22,097 nt of DNA from JAFKKS01 sp039808325 (GTDB lineage Bacteria; Pseudomonadota; Alphaproteobacteria; Rhizobiales; Xanthobacteraceae), in assembly GCA_039808325.1 (NCBI GenBank), contig JBDHSU010000066.1:1-22097 (forward strand), read 5' to 3'. The position numbers and the translations under genes are program-made. The notes below the pieces were generated by a model that saw only the letters and a program-made list of their open reading frames with translations, did no database searches and was not told the DNA's origin. Below, in pieces: positions 15,098-22,097 of the stretch (position 1 is the stretch's first letter; every line of letters begins with the position of its first letter).

Positions 15098-15382
15098 ATG
15101 GCAGACCGGACGCCCCAGCATGATACCGACGCGGAGCGAACGCGCGACGCGCACGCCATGCTCAAGGCTTTGCGGCGGCATGGCGGCGCGCCGGGCGGCT
15201 CGGCGCTTGCCGACGCCGCGCGCCAGGCGGCGGACCATTTTGCCGGAAAAGATGCTGTCGGGAAGGAGATGGGTGGCGGCACCGATCCGGTCGAACTCTG
15301 GGGGCGGCGCATCGGGCGCGGCCTCAGCCTCATCGGCTTTATCGGGCTCTCGGTTTACCTCTACGTGACGTATCTGCGGTAA
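15098..15382 (+). CDS. Small protein with C-terminal membrane anchor
   Basis: A 94-residue protein. The first 70 residues are charged and Ala/Gly rich (AHAMLKALRRHGG, then ADAARQAADHFAGKDA), and the end has one hydrophobic helix (LSLIGFIGLSVYLYVTYL, about 76-93). This predicts a tail-anchored inner-membrane protein. Similar short proteins occur in Bradyrhizobium relatives, from memory. The ribosome site is weak. Its gene is divergent from the secreted protein gene. Function unknown. Confidence 0.75.
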   Translation: MADRTPQHDTDAERTRDAHAMLKALRRHGGAPGGSALADAARQAADHFAGKDAVGKEMGGGTDPVELWGRRIGRGLSLIGFIGLSVYLYVTYLR

Positions 15383-15400
15383 AGGACGCGCGAGCGCGTG

Positions 15401-15420
15401 CCTAATGCGTGACATTAAGG
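15401..15420 (+). terminator. Weak hairpin after the tail-anchored protein gene
   Basis: CCTAATG (15401-15407) pairs with CATTAAGG (15413-15420) with one bulged A and a 5-nt loop. It sits 18 bp after the stop codon and about 80 bp before the L,D-transpeptidase start. There is no T-run, so it is equally a possible operator. Confidence 0.22.
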
Positions 15421-15499
15421 CGACGCTTCGTTTGCCTTCGCATGCCGGTCCCACGCCCTTACTCTGGACATCCCGAAAACCTTCGCTCATCCTTTGCCC

Positions 15500-16111
15500 A
15501 TGATTGACCGTCGTACTTTTGCCTTCGGTGCGCTCGCTGCGCCTTTTTTTGCCGGCCTGACGCCCGCTCGCGCGCAATTCTTCCGTCCGCTTCAGAGCAT
15601 TCCGGAGCCGACCATTCAGGATGTCGATCCGGGCGTCGACCATGGTTCGTCGGACTCGGCGCTGCCGAGCCAGTTTCGTCGCCAGCCGGTTTTCTACCGC
15701 ACGACGGAGACGCCGGGCACGATCGTCATCGATACCTCGGAGCGCTTTCTGTATCTCATTCAGCCGAACAATGTGGCGCTGCGTTACGGCATCGGCGTCG
15801 GTCGCGACGGGTTCACCTGGGCTGGCATCCTCAAGATCTCGCGCAAGGCGGAATGGCCGGACTGGACGCCGCCGCCGGAAATGATCAAGCGCCAGCCCTA
15901 CCTTCCGCGCTTCATGGCCGGCGGACCGGGCAACCCGATGGGCGCGCGCGCGCTTTATCTCGGCAGCACGGTATACCGCATCCACGGGACCAACGCGCCG
16001 GAAACGATCGGCCACGCCGTATCGTCCGGCTGCTTCCGGCTGGTCAACGACGAGATCACGGACCTTTACGCGCGCGTTCCCGTCGGAACGAAGGTGATCG
16101 TGCGGCACTGA
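15500..16111 (+). CDS. L,D-transpeptidase (YkuD/ErfK family)
   Basis: A 203-residue exported enzyme that makes 3-3 cross-links in peptidoglycan or attaches lipoproteins to it. The start DRRTFAFGALAAPFFAGL resembles a twin-arginine signal peptide with a likely cleavage after ARA (about residue 25). The YkuD domain covers about 73-202; catalytic residues are in HGTN (162-165), GHAVSSGCFRLVN with His 172, Cys 178 and Arg 180. The ATG at 15500 is preferred over a TTG two codons earlier. No strong ribosome site is visible. Length and motifs match the single-domain alphaproteobacterial enzymes, of which a genome usually has many. Confidence 0.93.
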   Translation: MIDRRTFAFGALAAPFFAGLTPARAQFFRPLQSIPEPTIQDVDPGVDHGSSDSALPSQFRRQPVFYRTTETPGTIVIDTSERFLYLIQPNNVALRYGIGVGRDGFTWAGILKISRKAEWPDWTPPPEMIKRQPYLPRFMAGGPGNPMGARALYLGSTVYRIHGTNAPETIGHAVSSGCFRLVNDEITDLYARVPVGTKVIVRH

Positions 16112-16146
16112 TCCGTATTTGTTTCAGCGCTTCGGATCATCCCGCT

Positions 16147-17055
16147 CTACGTGTCGAAGAGCCGCGCCGGCGTCTCGACCAGGATGCGCCGGCGCATCTG
16201 CGCGCTCGGCGTCCAATCCATGAACAGGTCGACGAGGTGTCCATCGTCAGGCATGACGGCGGCGTCGATCGATGGGTGCGGCCAGTCCGTACCCCAGACA
16301 AGACGGTCCGGGTTGGCGCGCAGCAAGGCATCGTGGAACGGCCGCGCATCCGGATAGTCCGGGAACCGATCCGAGAGCCGATAAGCGCCAGACAGCTTGA
16401 CGTAGGCGTGGCCGTCGCCGACGAGCCGCAGCAGCGTCTGAAAGGCCGGATCGTCGATGCCGCGCTCTGCCGGGATGTTGAGCATGTGGTCGATGACTAC
16501 CGGCATCTCGACCGACACCGCTTGCAGGCGCGGCGCCACGTCCGCCAGCAGGCGCCAGTCGCAGAACACCTGCATCACCCAGCCGAGATCACGCATGGTC
16601 GCGCGAAACGTCTCGAAAACGTCGAGGCCGACGCCGCGGATGTATCCCGGCTTGCCGGCGGTGGAGAACAGATGGAAGCGCAGGCCGCGCATCCCGAGGT
16701 GGTGCCAGTCGCGCAGGGTCTCCGGCGGGACGCGCGTATCGGTGATGCCGACGCCGCGGAAGCGTTGCGGATGACGCTCCAGCGCGTCGAGCACGGCGCG
16801 GTTGTCATAGCCGTGCGCATTGCCTTGCACGATCAATCCGCGCGCGAAGCCGAGCCGATCGAGAAGCGCGACGTAGTTCTCGACCGGCGCGGGCGGCGGC
16901 GTGTAGCCGCGTCCGGCGGTGAAAGGGAAACGATCGGGCGGCCCGAAGATGTGCGCGTGCGAATCCCAGGCGCCGGCCGGCAGCGGCGTTGCCGGGTGCT
17001 TCGGCTGCGCCACGGGGCCGGCGATCAGCGGCGGTATGTCGGATGGAGCATTCAT
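16147..17055 (-). CDS. Amidohydrolase, 2-pyrone-4,6-dicarboxylate hydrolase-like
   Basis: A 302-residue TIM-barrel metal-dependent hydrolase of the amidohydrolase superfamily. The metal motif DSHAHIFG gives His 33 and His 35. VIDH (190), KLSGAYR (about 220-226) and GTDWPHP (Asp 257) follow, all as in the LigI/PDC-hydrolase group, which opens a lactone from aromatic (lignin) breakdown. Many members act on other lactones or dicarboxylates. It starts 37 bp after the Bug receptor gene on the same strand and ends the four-gene run, so its substrate may be a ligand of that receptor. Convergent with the L,D-transpeptidase. Confidence 0.9.
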   Translation of the reverse strand: MNAPSDIPPLIAGPVAQPKHPATPLPAGAWDSHAHIFGPPDRFPFTAGRGYTPPPAPVENYVALLDRLGFARGLIVQGNAHGYDNRAVLDALERHPQRFRGVGITDTRVPPETLRDWHHLGMRGLRFHLFSTAGKPGYIRGVGLDVFETFRATMRDLGWVMQVFCDWRLLADVAPRLQAVSVEMPVVIDHMLNIPAERGIDDPAFQTLLRLVGDGHAYVKLSGAYRLSDRFPDYPDARPFHDALLRANPDRLVWGTDWPHPSIDAAVMPDDGHLVDLFMDWTPSAQMRRRILVETPARLFDT

Positions 17056-17092
17056 CGCGCCGTCATCCCGTCGCCATCGAAAGGGAGCGCGT

Positions 17093-18088
17093 TCATCCGA
17101 GCTTGATATTCGCGTCGTGGATCACCTTGCCCCACTTCTCGATTTCCGACGCGACGAAAGCGCGGAACTCGTCCGGCGTATTCTCGCGCGCCTCGACATT
17201 GAGCTCCTTCAGCCGCTTGGCGACTTGCGGATCGCGCAGCGTCGCATTGAGGCCGGCGTTGAGCTTCTGCACGATCTCGGGCGCGGTGCCGCTCGGAACG
17301 AACACGCCGTTCCATTCGTAAGCCACGAAGCCAGGCAGCGTCTCCGCGACGATCGGCAGGTCGGGCAGGCTGGCGAGCCGTTCCTTTCCCGTGTGGGCGA
17401 TGGCGCGCAGCGTGCCGGACTGCACGTGTCCGAGAGACGAGGCCGCGTTGGAGAAGAAGTACTTCACCTGTCCGGCGATCAGGTCGTTCAGCGCCGGCCC
17501 GCCACCGCGGTAGGGAACGTGATTGAGCTTCACGTTCGCCATGTGTTTGAACATTTCCAGGCACAGATGCTGCACCGAACCGTTGCCCGACGAGGCCCAG
17601 TTGAGGCCGTTCGGATCGGCCTTCGCGATCGCGATGACGTCGGCCACGGTCTTCGCCGGCACGCTGTTGTTGACCAGCAGGAAATTCGTCACCAGCGAGG
17701 CGAGGAACACCGGCTGGAAGTCTTTCACCGTGTCGTAGGGCAGCTTCGCGTAGAGCGACGGGTTGGTGGAGAAGGCGGTCGCATCGTAGAGGATCGTGTA
17801 GCCGTCGCGTTCGGCTTTGGAAACGACGCTGGCGCCGATGGTGCCGCCGCCACCGCCGCGGTTCTCGATCACGAACTGCTGGCCCATGATCTGCGACAGC
17901 TTCGCGAACAGGATGCGGCCGACGGTGTCGGCGCCGCCGCCGGCGGAATAAGGGATCAGCACTTTCACGCTGCGCGAGGGATACTCGTCCGCCGCCGCGG
18001 CGCGGCCGCGCGACAGGCCGACAACGGCCGGGCTCGCGGCGGCGGCGAGCAGAAGGCGGCGGCGCGAAAGCAACGATCTCTGTGGCAT
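17093..18088 (-). CDS. Bug/TctC-family tripartite tricarboxylate transporter receptor
   Basis: A 331-residue periplasmic solute-binding protein. LSRRRLLLAAAASPAVVG at the start is a twin-arginine-type signal peptide with cleavage near AAADEYP (about residue 33). PYSAGGGADTVGRILFAKL (about 46-64) is the family's ligand-loop segment, and VPYRGGGPALNDLIAGQV is the second conserved block. Bug proteins bind carboxylates and other small organic molecules. No TctA or TctB membrane genes are in the window, which is common for these orphan receptors. The frame is open 267 codons upstream into the rhodanese gene but the ATG at 18086-18088, with AGGA just upstream, is clearly the start. It lies 20 bp after the rhodanese gene. 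Confidence 0.93.
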   Translation of the reverse strand: MPQRSLLSRRRLLLAAAASPAVVGLSRGRAAAADEYPSRSVKVLIPYSAGGGADTVGRILFAKLSQIMGQQFVIENRGGGGGTIGASVVSKAERDGYTILYDATAFSTNPSLYAKLPYDTVKDFQPVFLASLVTNFLLVNNSVPAKTVADVIAIAKADPNGLNWASSGNGSVQHLCLEMFKHMANVKLNHVPYRGGGPALNDLIAGQVKYFFSNAASSLGHVQSGTLRAIAHTGKERLASLPDLPIVAETLPGFVAYEWNGVFVPSGTAPEIVQKLNAGLNATLRDPQVAKRLKELNVEARENTPDEFRAFVASEIEKWGKVIHDANIKLG

Positions 18089-18108
18089 CGTACGTCCTCG
18101 AAATGGAT

Positions 18109-19710
18109 TTAGCGCCGCGGCGCATTCGAATGGAAGGAAACGGAATCGTCGCGGCGAATGCGTTCGAGCAAATCGACCTCCCATGTGAGGTACTCGTTCA
18201 TCGCATCCTGAACGCCGCTCGCGCGCTCGTACGGCTTGAGCCAGACGTCGACGGCTTCGTCCGCCATACGGGGATCGTCGGCTGAGAGCGCATGTCCGCC
18301 TGCTTTCCACGCCGCGTTTCCGCCCGAGAGATAGCGAACGTGGCCGTAGCCGGCCGCCCGGGCCTCGGGCACCGCGAGGGCGGCGAGGACGCCGTCTTCG
18401 GATGTCAGGACGAGATTTTCCGCGGCGGGAATTTTGGCGAGCGCCTGCGCCAGGCGCGCGCGGATCGCGAACCATGCGCCCGGAATATGGCCCCGGCGAT
18501 AGTCGCGGCTGAGCGAGAGATCGACGATCGTCACCGCGCCGTGCGCCATCAGCGCCGCAAGCCCCGCGGCATCGAGCGCGCGATCGACCGAGGGCGCGCC
18601 GCCAAGGACAGGCGCCGCCGGGAAACCGGTCTCGGTTCCCGTGGCGACGAGAACGGCCACATCCTTCCAGCCCATCTGCAGGAGCCAGGAGGCCGTCATC
18701 ACGGCGCGCACCGCGGCATCGTCGACGAGCACGATCCTCGCGCCGAGCGTGCCGACATATTGGTCGGTCGCCTGAACGAGTTGCCCGCCCGGCGCCGAGA
18801 TCGCGCCGGCGACATGGCCTGCCTCGTATTCGGCCGGATCGCGCACGTCGAACAGGTAGAGCGTGCGCGCCTGCGCCTGTGCGCGCCATGTGTCGAGCGT
18901 GGCAAGATCGATCGTCTTGACGCCGAAGCGCGCGGCGACGCGCGCGGCAGCGGCGGACGCCTGCGCGGATCCGTCGGGCGACGGCCGGCCCGCGCGACGG
19001 TTCTTGCCGCTATCGCACTGGAAGCCGGCGAGCGTCCAGCCCATGGTGCCGTTGCGCAGCGCGACGACCTTGTTGGGGATGCCGGCATTGATGAGCGACT
19101 GCGCGCCGATGATGCTGCGCGTGCGCCCGGCGCAGTTCACGACGACGGTCGTCTTTGGAGAGGGGGCAAGGTCGTGAACGCGAAAGACAAGCTCCGCGCC
19201 CGGCACGTTCGTCGCGGTCGGAATCGAGATGCGCGAATACTCGTCGAAAGGACGGCTGTCGAGAACGACGATGTCCTCTCCGCCGCGGATCATGCGTTCG
19301 AGTTCGCCGGCGCCGATGCTTGGCGTGCCGCTGTCATGTTCGACGAACTCGCCGAACGCCTTGCTCGGCACGTTGACGCCGGAGAAAATCTCGTATCCGG
19401 CGGCGCCCCAGCCGCCGACGCCGCCGGCGAGGATCGAAACGTCGGAATAGCCGGCGCGTGCGAGAATGGCGGCGGCGCGCTCCGCGAGCCCGTCGTCGCC
19501 GTCGCAGAGGACGATGCGCGTCGCGCGGCGCGGCACCAGCCGCTCCATCCGCAATTCGAGACGGCTCAGCGGCAGCGAGCGGGCGTGGAGCAGGTGGCCT
19601 TGCGAGAAGATCAGCTCCTCGCGCAGATCGAGCAACGCCAACTCCTTGCCGTCGATCAGCATCGCTTTGAGCGCGGCGGGAGTGACGCTGCGCGCCGCCA
19701 CGCCGGTCAT
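18109..19710 (-). CDS. Four-domain rhodanese-like protein
   Basis: A 533-residue cytoplasmic protein made of four rhodanese domains (about 8-112, 128-235, 265-368 and 375-475). Rhodaneses move sulfane sulfur through a persulfide on an active Cys. Domain 1 has VLCDGDDG (Cys 69) and domain 2 has VNCAGRTRS (Cys 193), the classic loop. Domains 3 and 4 have Val 329 (VLVDDAA) and Thr 436 (VLTSEDG) at that position, so they are probably catalytically dead. A GTG five codons upstream (19725) is an alternative start, 2 nt after the cupin stop; either way the genes are tightly coupled. Pairing with a cysteine-dioxygenase-like cupin points to sulfur or thiol metabolism. Confidence 0.92.
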   Translation of the reverse strand: MTGVAARSVTPAALKAMLIDGKELALLDLREELIFSQGHLLHARSLPLSRLELRMERLVPRRATRIVLCDGDDGLAERAAAILARAGYSDVSILAGGVGGWGAAGYEIFSGVNVPSKAFGEFVEHDSGTPSIGAGELERMIRGGEDIVVLDSRPFDEYSRISIPTATNVPGAELVFRVHDLAPSPKTTVVVNCAGRTRSIIGAQSLINAGIPNKVVALRNGTMGWTLAGFQCDSGKNRRAGRPSPDGSAQASAAAARVAARFGVKTIDLATLDTWRAQAQARTLYLFDVRDPAEYEAGHVAGAISAPGGQLVQATDQYVGTLGARIVLVDDAAVRAVMTASWLLQMGWKDVAVLVATGTETGFPAAPVLGGAPSVDRALDAAGLAALMAHGAVTIVDLSLSRDYRRGHIPGAWFAIRARLAQALAKIPAAENLVLTSEDGVLAALAVPEARAAGYGHVRYLSGGNAAWKAGGHALSADDPRMADEAVDVWLKPYERASGVQDAMNEYLTWEVDLLERIRRDDSVSFHSNAPRR

Positions 19711-19727
19711 CCTGTCGGCCGCCACGA

Positions 19728-20270
19728 TCAGGTCGCCTGCTGCGCGCTCATGCGCTTGATCTTCCCGGTCTCGAGGTCGAAGGCGTCGCGCTCGATGCGG
19801 TCGAGATTGGTGCCGGTGACGCGGATGAAGCGCGCGCCTTCGGGATAGTCGATTGAGTGGATGGCGCCGTCCTGGTAGATGCCGGCCTGGCCGGCCGCGA
19901 GACGGTATTTCTTGACCGGCTTCAGCGTCGCTTTGTCCGCATCGGAGCGATCGTCCGTGCGCTCCCACTCCGTCATGTCGGTGTACTTTACGGCCTGCCC
20001 GTAGATCGCCCACGACCGGCCGTGATCGTGCGGCGGAGAGACGCGCGCCTTGGTGTTGACGTGGGCGAGAACCTGAAAGCCGAGGTCCTTGTCTTCGTAC
20101 AGAAGCTTCAAGCCTGTTGGCGCGTTGTCGCCGCAGGTCGCTTCGACGAAGGCGCCGTTGTGCAGCAATTTCTCCAGATTGGCGCGGATTTCCTCGCGGC
20201 CGCCGGGGCCGGGATCGCGCCTCAAGGTTTCGCGACAATCGTGAACGAAGGTGTCGAGATCGTAGGGCAT
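19728..20270 (-). CDS. Cysteine-dioxygenase-like cupin
   Basis: A 180-residue cupin of the cysteine dioxygenase superfamily, expected to bind iron through three histidines and add oxygen to a thiol. Two ligands are in PPHDHGRSWAIYGQ (His 81 and His 83) and the third in DGAIHSIDY (His 138). The Cys that forms the Cys-Tyr crosslink in mammalian enzymes is absent (Ala 88), as in many bacterial thiol dioxygenases. The ATG at 20268-20270 follows a GGGAGAG site. It is the first gene of the cupin-rhodanese-receptor-hydrolase run. The substrate (cysteine, 3-mercaptopropionate or another) cannot be decided from sequence. Confidence 0.88.
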   Translation of the reverse strand: MPYDLDTFVHDCRETLRRDPGPGGREEIRANLEKLLHNGAFVEATCGDNAPTGLKLLYEDKDLGFQVLAHVNTKARVSPPHDHGRSWAIYGQAVKYTDMTEWERTDDRSDADKATLKPVKKYRLAAGQAGIYQDGAIHSIDYPEGARFIRVTGTNLDRIERDAFDLETGKIKRMSAQQAT

Positions 20271-20349
20271 TGTTTTTCTCTCCCTGTACCGCGGACGGAG
20301 CGCACGCTTGCGGCAACTGTCGCGCATCAGCGCCCGCAACGCCAGTGTC

Positions 20350-20406
20350 TCGAATCCGAAGTCCGCCTCATTGTGCACCGCTTTCCTTAGCGAGCTTCGG
20401 ATTCGA
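20350..20406 (-). repeat. Intergenic hairpin element, copy A
   Basis: TCGAATCCGAAG (20350-20361) and CTTCGGATTCGA (20395-20406) form a perfect 12-bp stem around a 33-nt loop. Read on the minus strand it contains GAAGCTCGCT, then AATGAGGCGGACTTC. Copy B at 20436-20504 has the same two blocks with single-base changes, in the opposite orientation. It lies about 80 bp upstream of the cupin gene, in its likely leader or promoter region. Confidence 0.65.
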
Positions 20407-20435
20407 AAAGAGACCGGTGTTTCTACGATTCTAGT

Positions 20436-20504
20436 GTGGTGAGGTTCAGAAGTTCGCTTTGAAGGACTCGCTGAGAAAAATGAAGCGGATTTCTGAACCA
20501 CCAC
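20436..20504 (+). repeat. Intergenic hairpin element, copy B
   Basis: GTGGT-GA-GGTTCAGAA (20436-20451) pairs with TTCTGAACCACCAC (20491-20504) with a 2-nt bulge, and pairing continues inward to about 20459/20483 with two mismatches. It contains GAAGTTCGCT and AATGAAGCGGATTTC, matching copy A in inverted orientation. The last bases also belong to CCACCACTGGTGG, a short palindrome at 20498-20510. It ends about 70 bp upstream of the alcohol dehydrogenase start. Confidence 0.65.
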
Positions 20505-20575
20505 TGGTGGGTAGGCAGCGCGCCGGCGATGCGTATGATGCGCGTGACGGATGATCGAGAGCGGGAAAATTGCCG

Positions 20576-21628
20576 ATGAAGGGCGTCGTATTCGAAGGAG
20601 ACCGGAAGATTTCGCTGGCGGAGTTCCCCGATCCGGAGCCGGGGCCTGGCGAGGTCGTGTTGGAGATCAAGGCTTCCGGGATGTGCGGGTCCGACCTGAA
20701 ATACTATCGCTCCGGCAAGGCCGCGATCAGTCCGGCGCTCGGTGCGCATCGCGGCCCGGTGATCGCCGGCCACGAGCCATGCGGCGTGGTCGTCGCGGTC
20801 GGCGCGAACGTGCCCGCCAATCAGGCGCGGATCGGTCAGCGCGTCATGGTGCATCATTATCGCGGGTGCGGCGTGTGCCCGCAGTGCCAGACCGGATGGA
20901 TGCAGCTTTGCGACGACGGTGTCCTCGAGGTGTACGGCACCACCGGCCATGGCGGGCATGCCCGCTACATGAAATGTCCGGCGCGCACGCTGGTGCCGCT
21001 GCCGGATGAACTGTCGTTCGACGCGGGCGCGGCGATCTCCTGCGGCACCGGCACCGCCTGGGGCGCGCTCAAGCGTCTCGACCTCAGCGGCGAGCAGACC
21101 ATCGCGATCTTCGGCCAGGGGCCGGTCGGGCTCTCCGCCACGCTGCTTGCGGCGCAGATGGGCGCGCGCGTCATCGCGCTCGACACCAACGAGCAAAGGC
21201 TGTCGCAGGCCAAGGCGTTCGGCGCGCACGAGACCATCGATCCGACCAAGACCAACGATGTCGTCGGTGCGATCAAGGATCTGACGCATGGGCGCGGCGC
21301 CCATGCGACGCTCGATGCGTCGTCCTCGCCGCTGGCGCGGGCGCAGGCCGTGCGGGCGCTGCGCACCTGGGGCAAGGCCTGCTATGTCGGGGAAGGCGGA
21401 CAGGTGACCCTCGACGTCAGTCCGGACATGCTGCGCCGGCAGGTTACCCTCATCGGCTCGTGGACGTTCTCAACGGTCGGACAGGGCGATTGCGCGCGGT
21501 TCGTCGCCGAGCGGGGGATCGATCTCGACCGGCTTTTCACGCACCGCTGGACGCTCGAACAGGCCGACGAGGCCTACAAGGTGTTCGATCGGCAGACTGA
21601 AGGCAAAGGCGTGATCCATCCGTCATAG
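20576..21628 (+). CDS. Zinc-dependent alcohol dehydrogenase (MDR family)
   Basis: A 350-residue medium-chain dehydrogenase/reductase. Catalytic zinc ligands are Cys 37 in MCGSD and His 66/Glu 67 in AGHEP; the structural zinc site is GCGVCPQCQTGWMQLC with four cysteines (about 98, 101, 104, 112). The nucleotide-binding motif GQGPVGLSA is at about 180-188. It resembles sorbitol/threonine dehydrogenase-like members; the substrate is unknown. The frame starts with TTG at 20570, but the ATG at 20576 (MKGVVFEGDRK) fits the family. The ribosome site is weak (GGGA 12 nt upstream). It is divergent from the cupin run across the 305-bp region holding the two hairpin elements. Confidence 0.93.
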   Translation: MKGVVFEGDRKISLAEFPDPEPGPGEVVLEIKASGMCGSDLKYYRSGKAAISPALGAHRGPVIAGHEPCGVVVAVGANVPANQARIGQRVMVHHYRGCGVCPQCQTGWMQLCDDGVLEVYGTTGHGGHARYMKCPARTLVPLPDELSFDAGAAISCGTGTAWGALKRLDLSGEQTIAIFGQGPVGLSATLLAAQMGARVIALDTNEQRLSQAKAFGAHETIDPTKTNDVVGAIKDLTHGRGAHATLDASSSPLARAQAVRALRTWGKACYVGEGGQVTLDVSPDMLRRQVTLIGSWTFSTVGQGDCARFVAERGIDLDRLFTHRWTLEQADEAYKVFDRQTEGKGVIHPS

Positions 21629-21676
21629 GCCGGGGGCGGATTTCCGCGATCCTGCAACCGTCGACCGGGAGCCGAG

Positions 21677-21696
21677 GCGCGCCGCTTCCGGCGCGC
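21677..21696. terminator. Strong hairpin after the alcohol dehydrogenase
   Basis: GCGCGCCG (21677-21684) and CGGCGCGC (21689-21696) form a perfect 8-bp stem with a CTTC tetraloop, 48 bp after the stop codon and before the convergent pseudogene. It has no T-run, so it may act as a processing or pausing hairpin rather than a classic terminator. Confidence 0.42.
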
Positions 21697-21728
21697 TTCG
21701 CATCGGGGTCAGGTCGCGTGCGGCTTCA

Positions 21729-22097
21729 TCAGTTCGCCGCGAAGCAGTAAAGCAGCCCCGCGCCACCGGTACTGCGAAGCGCCGCTTGGCCGCAGCCTCC
21801 GCCTTCGCCGCGTGAAAGGTGCGACGTGTTCCATGACTTGGCGGGCGCCGAGTCGTCATGGCGAGCCTACCTCTCCGCCACGGCGGCGGACGGCAAGCCG
21901 GCTGTGAATGCGCGCGATCGCGCCAGTTGTTGACAATGCCGGTCCGCTCCTTCGAGACCGCCGAGGTCGGCCCCTTTGCCGAGACCCGCGCTGGTGACGA
22001 AGAAGGTCATCGAGGATGCGCGGCCCGCTGGGCAAAGGCGGCATCGTCCGCCGGGATCGAGGCGAGGGGAACAAAAAGTACGGCTGACCAAAGCAAC
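21729..22097 (-). pseudogene. Scrambled remnant of a secreted-protein gene
   Basis: Pieces of one protein family lie out of order and out of frame. On the minus strand, 22096-22011 encodes a signal-peptide-like LLWSAVLFVPLASIP...AAFAQ; a frame change follows, then 22010-21925 encodes MTFFVTSAGLGKGADLGGLE and GADRHCQQL. The next expected block (SSWRAYLSATAADGKPAVNA) lies on the PLUS strand at about 21841-21924. The C-terminal block (DSAPAKSWNTSHLSRG, ALRSTGGAGLLYCFAAN, stop) is back on the minus strand at 21854-21729. The central portion is missing. I recall an intact alphaproteobacterial secreted family, of unknown function or annotated lectin, with these blocks in this order; this was not checked. 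The 5' end may continue beyond the window. Confidence 0.7.

Noticed and set aside
18089..18889. Upstream open extension of the Bug receptor frame into the rhodanese gene, suggesting a fusion
   Set aside because: The signal peptide starts at 18088 and the upstream translation is a shadow of the rhodanese frame.

Overview
The window looks like chromosomal DNA of a GC-rich alphaproteobacterium of the Hyphomicrobiales (Rhizobiales), probably near the Bradyrhizobium/Pseudolabrys/Xanthobacteraceae group. The evidence is an imuA-imuB-dnaE2 mutagenesis operon behind a GTTC-N7-GTTC LexA box (the alphaproteobacterial SOS box), Bug/TctC-type receptor genes, short conserved proteins typical of this group, and several families of intergenic palindromes common in such genomes. 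I see no phage, plasmid, CRISPR, IS element, rRNA or tRNA.

Layout. 1-197: three successive palindromes; the last supplies the final codons and stop of the next gene. 185-1908 (minus): DUF47/PhoU-like protein followed by a PiT phosphate transporter. 2266-3372 (plus): luciferase-like flavin monooxygenase, convergent with a D-2-hydroxyacid dehydrogenase (3432-4343, minus). 4625-5467 (plus): aroE. 5506-11697 (minus): imuA-imuB-dnaE2 with a 110-nt imuA/imuB overlap, an ATGA imuB/dnaE2 overlap and a LexA box at 11726-11740. 12071-13249 (minus): FMN-dependent L-lactate/2-hydroxyacid dehydrogenase. 13410-13628 (plus): small acidic conserved protein. 13694-14668 (minus): PLP-dependent threonine/serine dehydratase. 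14689-14976 (minus): small secreted protein. 15098-15382 (plus): small tail-anchored protein. 15500-16111 (plus): L,D-transpeptidase. 16147-20270 (minus): a tight four-gene run of cupin (cysteine-dioxygenase-like), four-domain rhodanese, Bug/TctC solute receptor and PDC-hydrolase-like amidohydrolase. 20576-21628 (plus): zinc alcohol dehydrogenase, divergent from that run. 21729 to the window end (minus): a scrambled pseudogene.

How the genes work together. imuA, imuB and dnaE2 form the SOS-induced translesion mutasome. DUF47 and PiT form a low-affinity phosphate uptake pair. The cupin-rhodanese-Bug-amidohydrolase run suggests uptake and breakdown of a carboxylate, perhaps sulfur-containing, but the substrate is not visible from sequence.

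The most unusual signals are (i) GCTCCCT...AGGGAGC palindromes inserted in frame inside dnaE2 and imuB, (ii) two diverged copies of one hairpin family in inverted orientation in the 20.3-20.5 kb divergent promoter region, whose outer stems differ in sequence but each remain self-complementary, and (iii) a secreted-protein pseudogene at the right end in which an internal block of about 80 bp is inverted relative to both its flanks.
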